Source: Drechslerella dactyloides
Taxonomy: Eukaryota > Ascomycota > Orbiliomycetes > Orbiliales > Orbiliaceae
Assembly: GCA_020064725.1 (NCBI GenBank)
Contig: JAGTWJ010000017.1
Span: forward strand, 1,674,001 to 1,738,000
Direction: 5' to 3'
Length of the DNA stretch: 64,000 nt
Shown here: positions 55,300-64,000 of the stretch, in pieces
Layout: each line of letters opens with the position of its first letter
How positions within the stretch are numbered: position 1 is the first letter of the stretch
Position numbers and translations under genes: made by a program
The notes under the pieces: model-generated
What the model was told of the DNA's origin: nothing
Databases searched by the model: none
The model's input: only the letters and a program-made list of their open reading frames with translations

Positions 55300-56453
55300 T
55301 AATTATTATTATTATTATTATTATGAATCATACTGCATGCAACCTTTCGGTTATGGCAGGTGGAAGAAAATTAAATACAAAATGCATACAAATAAAAATT
55401 AACATATATATGTGTTTTCCTTGTTTCTTTTATTATTAATTAATTAATTAGTTAATTAATTAATTTTGGATATTATTTTAAAGACTTCTAATCTTTTTTA
55501 ATCTTTTCCTCTTGTTTTATCCTCTTCTCTTTAAACAGATATGTTTTGCATCATTTATAATATTTATTTTTGCTGTTTATTACAATTCGTCTTGCTTAAT
55601 ATTAATAATATTAATTGGTGGACTTTTAATCTTTCTTAAGATTACCCTATCTAATTTTATTATTAATATTAACTTTGTAATTATCTTTTCTTTTAAAAAG
55701 TATTTTTGTATTGTTAAGATATTTTTCCATTTATATTAATTTATTCTTAATGAATAATAATATATTAAAATTAAATAATATTTTCCCCAATTTTTTTTTC
55801 ATCTCTCCTCTTTTTTTTTTATAATATTTATATCCCATGATGAGATGTTTTGGTGTTTGCATTATAATACCACAATTGTAATATTTATTTAGAATACCTA
55901 AATTTAGTATTTTATATAAATAATCATTAAACATACCGTATTCTATCCTTAATTGTGTTATTGACAAAATAAATTTAATATTGTTATTTTGCAATATTTT
56001 ATTTCTTTTGAGTTTTAATAGATTATTGTAATCTATTTTTTTTTTATGTTTTTGTTATTGTTCTTGCTATTTTATTAGACTTTTTATTTTATTTTGTCTT
56101 TTTAAATATACAAAAAAATTGTATAGGTTTTCTTTAAAAATTTTAGTGTCTGATTTTGCTAATCCATCTGCTTTTTTATTTCTGTATATATTATTATGCC
56201 CAGAACACCAATTTATATATATTTTTATTTTGTTGGCATTTAGTTCTCCGCTAATATCCTATATTTCTTTAATAATGTCTTGACCTGGTCCAAAATGTAA
56301 TGATTTTATTCTTTATATTACAGCTTGATTGTCTGAATATAAATATATATTATTTATATTTTTATTCTATAACAATATTTTTATTCTATAACAATATTTT
56401 TAATACTTTTTTAAAAGTTATTTATATAGTAATTAATTTAGTATTATAACGTA

Positions 56454-58335
56454 TTCCACAAGCGAGCGGACCACACAAGCGAGCGGACCACCTCAACACC
56501 CCACCCCAGCAAAAACACCAGCTTCACAGCCACACTGCTATTACACTGGGCTATATATATGTTAGTTCGCTTGGTTATATGTTTAAGATGCCTACTGGCA
56601 TGTTTGAATGTTATGTCTAGGCTTACTACAACCGCTGTAGTGAATTATTTTTTTAGAGGTGGTCTCTAGCTGGGGGCTGCTTTGATGGTTTAGACACCCT
56701 ATCTGCTTACTCTGTTTATTTATAGTATTATTATCTAGGATTTTATTAGCTTGGTGTATGGTAAGTGTGCCTTCATGCTATATACACTGTCTTTTTGCCT
56801 GTTGGTGCTTATTTAATATCTCATTAGTAGAGTGTAGTGTTGTATTCTCTACTTATATAAGCGCTAGCTGGTGTATTATTATCTGTGCCCTTTTAGTAAA
56901 TTGGTCTATAGCAGCTAATAACAATGTTAAAGAGTTATCTTGATGCTGGGTAATCTGGTTTTTGATGAGTTCTGATTGTAGGCTAGCTTCTAAAAGATTT
57001 ATTAGAATTTTTGTTATCTAGGTGGTTGCTGCATTTACAGTATTAGGACATAAATTCATTGGGGTAGACACTAGCAGCTGCATATCTAACTTTAAGAGAA
57101 CCCTATCAGGATCATAAGGTATAATATCAGTTCTAACAAAGCTGCTGCATATATTCTTAGGTGTTATTACAGCAATAAATACTTTGTAAAACCCAGAGAA
57201 GAACTCTAGCTTACTAATATAGTTAATATACGCACACATCAAGTTTTTTACCTAGCAACTATACGCTTGCTTCAATGGCCCAAAGCACCCAATGTCTAAT
57301 GGCTGAAGAAGATATAAAGAATATAGTGGCATACAAACTGTAATAATCTTATACTCTTGACAGTAAAGCTTAAAAAATACTGAGTGGTGGCTGTTATAGC
57401 CATCTAGGATTAATAGCCGGTAGTCTGAAATGTAGTGCCGCGCTGTAAAATGATTAAAATGCTTTAATTACTCTACAGCAACCTCATTTATTGTCTAGCT
57501 GTTATCGAAGAATATAATAGTCTAGTTATTTGGTAAGTTAGTTTTTGTATACCAGCTAGCTAGATAGTATTGACCAGCTAGGATAATAAATGGCAGTACT
57601 GCCCAACTTTCTACACCTATCCCCTAAATAACTGTTACCCATTCACAATTCCCAGGCTGTGCTAGCTTAGCTTTATTGCGTATTTCAGCTCCTATGACAA
57701 CCATAGTTGTAAAGATTATGCCCATTACAAAGCCTATCTCATCAAAGTTATAAATATTATTGTCCATAATACCATACTTCGCTTTTGTTGCTTGTAAAAG
57801 CTGAAACCACTTTTGAATAAGGTCCAGGTCTTCACATTTAGTTTGCTAATAGTTGTACTTTTTGGACAAACACATCTGAAGCTTTAAGCAGTGTTTTACA
57901 AAGTTTGCTGCCCAATTCTTACCAACACATCATGTACTATCACCAGCACACATCAACAGCAGCTGGTTAACCATATCTTCCACACTACCCAACCTAAAAT
58001 AAAAAGACCACACAGACAACTCAAGTATATACTGAACAATAACATCCTCTTCTAATTTTATAAGATTTTACAATTTAAAAATATTGTCTGCTTTTGAAGT
58101 ATAGCCATTATACCAGTATAGTAAAGTAGTATAAGGGATATCATAAAGCTTAGCAATAGCTCAAATACTTAATTTTTAATCTTTTTCCAAAACTTTAATA
58201 GCTAAAATAACTCAGGATTCAGTTATAGTAGCAGCCATAATAATAATTATAAAGATAATATAATGCAGAAAAAGAATGGTCACACCAGTATTAAAAGGTG
58301 GTCCACTCACTTGTATGGTCCACTCGCTTGTGGAA
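56454..58335 (-). mobile_element. Complete Fot1/pogo-type DNA transposon, transposase inactivated
   Basis: 1,882 bp, the size of Fot1-class elements. Terminal inverted repeats of 40 bp at 56454-56493 and 58296-58335 start ttccacaagcgag and contain a duplicated acaagcgagcggacca motif; the right copy differs by a few transitions. TA target duplications lie at 56452-56453 and 58336-58337. It is inserted in the RNase H region of the LINE remnant, so it is younger than that insertion. Confidence 0.88.
56590..58238 (-). pseudogene. Fot1/pogo transposase (DDE, Tc1-mariner superfamily), decayed
   Basis: From ATG 58238 one frame carries family blocks throughout: YNFDEIGFVMGI, QPGNCEWVTVI then GIGVESWAVLPF, RLLILDGYNSH (catalytic Asp), MPLYSLYLLQPLDIGCFGPL and NICSSFVRTDIIPYDPDRVL. 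About 14 in-frame stops interrupt it, many where family members have Gln or Trp (for example after WVTVI), as expected from C-to-T or G-to-A mutation. No frameshift is needed to follow it. It is less decayed than the LINEs. Confidence 0.85.
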
Positions 58336-59430
58336 TACATTATATTTTTATTAAATTTCCCAGACTGATTTTTATTTCAAAAATTAATTTATTATTAATT
58401 TTGCTATATATGCCAACATCTGTTGATTTAATATCTTCTTCCAACCTTAATAGAGAGCTGTTTGTATAAATAATTAAATTCTTTTTTGAATTTAATTTTA
58501 ATTTATTTATAATGTGTTGTTTTGCCTCTATTTCTTTTGGTTTTTTATTAATATTTATATTAATATTATTTTCAACCCACAAAGAGTTTATTTCTATATT
58601 AATATATTTAATTTTAATATATAAAATAATTAGATAATTTATTCTTAATAAAATAAAATCTAATAAAATTTAGTATATCTTATTTTTATTATTATCTTTT
58701 TTATTTTTATACCATTTTAAATATTGAATATTCTTCTCTCTACTAAAATAAAATTCTAGTAGAACCAATTCTAGTATTCTTAATTTAATTAGATAATTTT
58801 TATTAAAATATAATAATTTTAAAACATATTATCTTTATAGACTATTAAGCTTAATTTCTAATAGCAAAATAAAAGTTTCAACTTTTAATAAATAAATTAG
58901 TATTATTTTATATACTTTATTAATTTTTCTAATTATTTTATTTTGTAAGATGTTAAAATCTTTTAAAAATGATTTTTGATTTTTTTACCAGATTTCAGTA
59001 CTAAAATTTGAAACAGAGCAAACACAACTTTTATATAATTATATTAATACTTTCAAATTTAATTTTTTTTCTAAATTCATTAAATCTCTAATATAATTAA
59101 ATATTCAATTTACAGCTACTAATTTATTTTTAACATAGAATTTAAATTTTAAATTCCTGTTTAAATAAATTCTAAGTTATCTAATTGTATTAAATAATTT
59201 AATTATTATTTTGTTTAGTAAAACCAAATTATATTCTCCATTATTATTATTTTTCTCTGAATTAAAATAGAAATGTATTAATTTAGATTTTACATTATCA
59301 AAAACTACTATATTATTTTTTACTTAATTAAATACAGTTTTTAATATATTTTTTAAATCTATTATATTTAATTTAATTAATTTATTAATTATAATAATAG
59401 CAATATTATTAATATAAATATTATAGAGGA

Positions 59431-62400
59431 ATAACAAAAGTGCGCAAACAAAGAGCCTCTCATATCATTTGACGAAATCGACGAAACATAATAAAAATTA
59501 GATCATTCGAAAGCACTTGAAATACTTAATAAAATATATTAAGTGTATAATCTAATTCATGATTGTGATTTTATAATCACAATAGTAATATATCAAAAAT
59601 TTATGATTGTCTACATATACAAAAATCAGGGGCAACACTAAAAACACTAAAAACGCCACTTTTGGGTAAATCTATTTTAACTAATGGATTTACCTACTAG
59701 CTTGTTATTGGATGAAATAAATCTAATAAATATTATACCTAAACTAAATAAGTGATATTATATGTAATTAATTAAATCTATATAAATAGAAAAAATTAAA
59801 ACTGAATTAATTTAGGAAAACCAAGATTTAATCATCTTGGTTACAAAACAAAAAAAAAAAATAGATAATCTAGAAAAGCAACTAAATAAAATCCAAAATA
59901 AAAATAAAAATTAAATAAATATATTAAAAATATATACACAAACTACAAATACATAAACAAAAATACTAAAAATATTAAAAACACAAAAAACACCAAAAAT
60001 AATAAATCTACTGATTAAACAATAAAGATTAATTATTTTATGAATGATAAATAATAAATTGATAATAAATCTAAATATCTATTGAATAAAAATAAATAAT
60101 ATCCTTAAAAAACAAAAAGAATTTTAAAATAAAATAATTACAGGAATCTTGATAAATAAAAAAGGTAATTTAATATTAATTATATACCAAAATATAAAAA
60201 ACAAAGATATTCTTAAATATAAAAAAGAAATATACAAAAAATTAGTTAAAATAGACCAATATATTTAAAAATTAGTAAAGATAATAAAATAAAAATTTAT
60301 AATAATATACAAAATCTAAATAAATTAATTTTAAAATAAGAAGTAATTAATTGTTTTAAAAAACAAAATAAAAAATAATAATATCTGTGAATTAGTAAGA
60401 ATACTAAGATAGTTAATACTGGAAAATAGATAAACAAATAAATTTTGTTCTTCTATAGTATTAATAATAAAAATAACAAAAATAACAAAACAAATACTGT
60501 ATAATAAAGAATTATTTTTAAATAAAGAATTTCTAAAAGCAGAGAAATATTACTTTATGTATTTAAAAAACCAATATATAAACTACCAAGGTTTTGGATA
60601 TTTAACTATAATATATATATTTATAAATATATGTAAAATATATTTTTTAGAATATAAAATATATTAATATAAATATAATAAATATAATATAAAAAGTAGA
60701 ATATATCTACATAGTATTTTAAAATGTATTTATTATAAAAAAGAGTATATAGTGAATTTATAAAATTGTGAAGAGTTAAAAACATTAAAAATAAAATTTA
60801 ATACAATTTAAAAACAAAATTAAAACCAAGACTAAAACCATAACTAAAATAATAATATTTAAATTATTTTAATATAAAATAAAATAAAATATGTATAATA
60901 TAATTATAATATATTATTTAATATAATATAAAATATTTTAAATTTTATAATAAATAAAATAGATATTTTATTTTTATAAGAACCATAGATCTTAAAAGAA
61001 TTAACAACAATAAATATTAATAGTTTTATATTATTAATACTAAATATAATAAAAAAACTAAGAATAATTATATATTATTTTAATTTATTTTTATATAAAA
61101 TTAATAATTAAATAAACTTAATTAATAACAAAGATTACCAAATTATTAATATTAAATCAAAAGAATTTAGTAAAATCTAAATAATTAATATTTATAATGA
61201 AAAATACTAAACAGATTAAAACAATAAATTATATATAATAAAAAAATTATTTAATAAAATAATTAAATTTATTAATAAAAGGTGTTTATTAATTGGAGAT
61301 TTTAATGTTTATTATTATTTATGGAATTCTAAATATAGGAAAAGTATTTGATATGAAGAATTAATAAATATTATTAAAAGTAAAAATCTATATTTAATAA
61401 ATAATTCTAATATTCTAACTTATTATTTTAATAAAGGGAAGAATTTATTTATTTTAGATTTAACATTCACAATAACTCAAATAAATTCATTTATTAGAAA
61501 ATAGATAATAAATAATAATTTAAATATAAGATTAAACTATAAGATTATTTTATTTAATATATATTTTTAAAATAATAATTATTTAGTTGACAACCTATTA
61601 TCAACAAATAAATATAATTAGAATAAAATTAATTAAGAAAAATTTTAAAAAACATTATTAAATTTAGATAGAAATCTAGATCAAAATAATAACTAGGATA
61701 AATTATTATTTACTTTAAATAGTAATAATAATAATTTAGAATAAAATTTAAAGCAGGCTACAAATTTATTTTAATAAAATATAATTAATGTGGTGGAAAT
61801 ATTAATACTAAAATTAATTATAATATTAAAATTAAAAGTTTGGTGGAATAATGAAATAAATACACTAAAAACAAAAATATAGTAAGTAAAAAAGCAATAA
61901 AAATAAAATAAAATCTAGGAATAATAGAATTTATTTAAATTTAAACAAAATAATTATTTCAAAGTAATAAAAAGAGTTAAAACTGAAAAGTAGATAGATT
62001 TCTTAATAAACATAAAAAATAAAAAGATCTTTAAAGTATTAAATTATATAAAACTATTTAAAGTATAAAGAATACCAAATTTAGATTTTGAAAATAATTT
62101 AGTAATAAGTTTTAATAAGAAAATACAAGTATTTTAAAAAATGTTATTTCTAAAGTCACTAAATTACCTAGAATCTAATAATTTATTTGAAATAAAAAAA
62201 CAAATAATTGGAAATATAATTAAATAAAAAAAAATTATAAATAAAGAAATTAGAAAAGCTATTTTTATATTAAATTTAAAAAAAACACTAGACCTAAATA
62301 GAATTAATTTTTTATACCTAAAAGAAACATACAAAATAATACTAGAAAAATTTAATAATTTATTTAAAAGATTATTAAACTATAAATACTATCTAATATA

Positions 62401-64000
62401 TTTTAAACAAGCAATTAAGACAATTCTACTAAAACCCAATAAACTAAATTATAATATCTTAAAAGCTTATAAAATTATAAGTTTTTTAAACTATTTAGGA
62501 AAGATATTAGAAAAAATAATAACTACAAAATTAGTATATATCTTAGAAATAAGAAATATTCTATATTATAAATAAATTGGGGGTAGAAAATAAAGATTAG
62601 CTATAGATGTTATATTATCTTTAATATATAATATAGAAAATACAAAATCAGAAAAGCTTAAAACCTTTATATTATTCTTAGATATAAAGAAAGTTTTTGA
62701 TAATGTTTTAAAAACAAGATTAATTAAAACTATTAAAGATATAAGATTTCTAAAATAATTAATTAATTAGATTAAGAATTTTATATTAAATAAACAAATT
62801 AAGTTTATTTTTAATAGACAAATAAAAAAATTAAAACTAATTGAAATAGAAATACCTCAAAATTTACTTATATTTCCGATTTTATTTTTATTATATTTAA
62901 CACTGTTATTTAAACAATTAAAATAAAAATATAATAATATTAAAATACCAAATTATATTGATGATATTACTATTATTATAATTAATAAATCAACAAAATT
63001 AAATATAATAAATTTAAAAAATATATTAAAAACTATATTTAATTAGACAAAAAATAATACAGTAGCCTTTAATAATACAAAATTTAAATTAATATATTTC
63101 TATTTTAATTTAAAAAGAAATAATAATAACAGAAAATATAATTTAATTTTACTAAACAAAATAATAATTAAACCATCTAATACAATTAAATAACTTAGAA
63201 TTTATTTAAACAAGAATTTAAAATTTAAATTCTATATTAAAAATAAATTAGCAGCTATAAACCAAATATTTAATTATATTAAAGATTTAATAAATTTAGA
63301 AAAAGAATTAAACTCAAAAACATTAATACAATTGTATAAAAGTTATATTTACTTTATTTCAGATTTTAATATTAAAATCTGGTAGAAAAATTAAAAATCA
63401 TTTTTAAAAGATTTTAACATCTTATAAAATAAAATAATTAAAAAAATTAATAAAATATATAAAACAATACTAATTTATTTATTAAAAGTTGAAGCTTCTA
63501 TCTTACTATTAAAAATTAAGTTTAATAGTCTATAAAAATAATATATTTTAAGATTATTATATTTTAATAAAAATTATCCAATTAAATTAAGAATATTAGA
63601 ATCAGTCTTATCAGAATTTTATTTTAATAAAGAGAAGGATATTTAATATTTAAAATAGTATAAAAATAAAAAAGATAATAATAAAAATAAGATATATTAA
63701 ATATTATTAAATTTTATTTTATTAAGAATAAATTATCTAATTACTTTATATACTAAAATTAAATATATTAATATAGAAGTAAACTCTCCATAAATTAAAA
63801 ATAATATTAATATAAATATTAATAAAAAACCAAAAAAAATAAAGATAAAACAACACATTATAAATAAATTAAAATTAAACTTAAAAAAGAATTTAATTAT
63901 TTATACAGACAGCTCTCTATTAAATTTAGAAAAAGATATTAAATTAATAAATACTAGTATATATAGTGAAATTAATAATAAATCAATTTTTAAAATAAAA
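59431..64000 (+). mobile_element. LINE (Tad1-like), longer copy, decayed, cut by window edge
   Basis: Begins near 59431 with a comparatively GC-rich, little-mutated leader (to about 59700). About 1.5 kb follow that could hold ORF1 remnants, not recognisable. Then come endonuclease blocks LLIGDFNVYYYLWNS (about 61285-61330) and LFILDLTFT (about 61450), reverse-transcriptase motifs FLDIKKVFDNV (about 62668-62707), IPQ..PILFLLYL and YIDD (about 62953-62964), and the start of RNase H with IYTDSSLLN (about 63900). All are broken by many TAA/TAG codons. The copy runs plus-strand, opposite to the truncated copy at its left, and its 3' end is outside the window. Confidence 0.78.

Larger units (their letters stand above)
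55300..59430 (-). mobile_element. 5'-truncated LINE (Tad1-like), interrupted by a Fot1/pogo element
   Basis: Reading on the minus strand from 59430: the remnant begins at the reverse-transcriptase YxDD region, runs through the thumb into an RNase H domain (IYTNSSLL near 58470), is interrupted at 58337/56452 by a DNA transposon and resumes with RNase H/C-terminal sequence. QLRIEYGMFNDYLYKI and MQTPKHLIMGY (55750-55950) match the QLRTGHG and TPKHLL blocks that end such ORFs. It finishes in a 3' UTR and a (TAA)n tail at 55300-55324. All frames are broken and the sequence is extremely AT-rich. The part up to 58337 aligns in inverted orientation with the right-hand LINE (about 62950-64000). Confidence 0.75.
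49549..64000. other. AT-rich, RIP-like transposon block
   Basis: About 14.5 kb of very low GC content dominated by TA, AT, AA and TT steps, with no intact gene. Repeats differ mainly by transitions and transposon ORFs have stops at Gln/Trp positions. This is the known pattern of repeat-induced point mutation in Pezizomycotina, giving a bipartite genome. Small GC-rich islands inside it are transposon ends and short unmutated segments. Confidence 0.85.

Noticed and set aside
59431..64000. Telomere or centromere
   Set aside because: No TTAGGG-type repeats and no centromere-specific signal; the AT-rich state is explained by mutated transposons, though a pericentromeric or subtelomeric place cannot be excluded.
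1..64000. tRNA or rRNA genes
   Set aside because: No sequence with both an A box and a GGTTCGANNCC-type B box at tRNA spacing, and no rRNA-like segment, was found by eye; a covariance scan would be needed to be certain.

Overview
The window comes from the nuclear genome of a filamentous ascomycete (Pezizomycotina). The genes have short introns (mostly 55-180 bp) with gctaac/ctgac branch points, compact spacing and typical fungal families: a Zn2Cys6 regulator, Fox2 with two dehydrogenase domains, Mrp51, Qcr10 and a DUF2408 protein. The right end is an AT-rich, transposon-filled block with the signature of repeat-induced point mutation (RIP). No rRNA, tRNA, CRISPR array or telomere repeat was recognised. 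I cannot fix the class or genus.

Layout. 1-10.2 kb is strongly GC-rich and holds a mitochondrial ribosomal protein (Mrp51, cut by the left edge), a DUF5672 type II membrane protein, a two-PAS protein and the peroxisomal beta-oxidation enzyme Fox2. From about 10.2 to 49.2 kb base composition is moderate. In order this stretch holds a Zn2Cys6 regulator, a RING-H2 protein, a small conserved fungal protein, Qcr10, Ada2, a LysM protein, Mcd4, methionine aminopeptidase 2, sphingolipid delta4-desaturase, a zinc-ribbon protein, asparagine synthetase, a Mid2/Skg6-like membrane protein, the mitochondrial resolvase Cce1, glutathione reductase, ribosomal P1, a PQ-loop transporter, a DUF2408 protein and a P-loop kinase of the uridine kinase/Yfh7 type. 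From 49.4 kb to the end no intact gene is visible. That block holds a tandem pair of about 373-bp repeats, five termini-defined Helitron-like elements, a complete 1.88-kb Fot1/pogo transposon nested in a LINE remnant, and a second, longer LINE copy running off the right edge.

The gene set is mostly housekeeping and does not form one pathway. Functional links are limited to: mitochondrial functions (Mrp51, Qcr10, Cce1, possibly a mitochondrial Glr1 form), membrane and lipid biogenesis (Mcd4 for GPI anchors, the ceramide desaturase, Fox2 for fatty acids) and translation (Rpp1, MetAP2, Mrp51). Exon structures were assigned by hand from splice signals, frame continuity and family sequence. All spliced lengths listed are multiples of three.

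Most worth a second look: the Helitron-like family with asymmetric terminal inverted repeats and a 3' hairpin showing compensatory changes; an arginine-rich, ATG-less leader in frame upstream of glutathione reductase; an in-frame TAG between the only ATG and the body of the DUF2408 gene; a GC-AG intron in fox2; and a five-exon QCR10 with 15-nt and 9-nt coding exons and twin CCAAT boxes.
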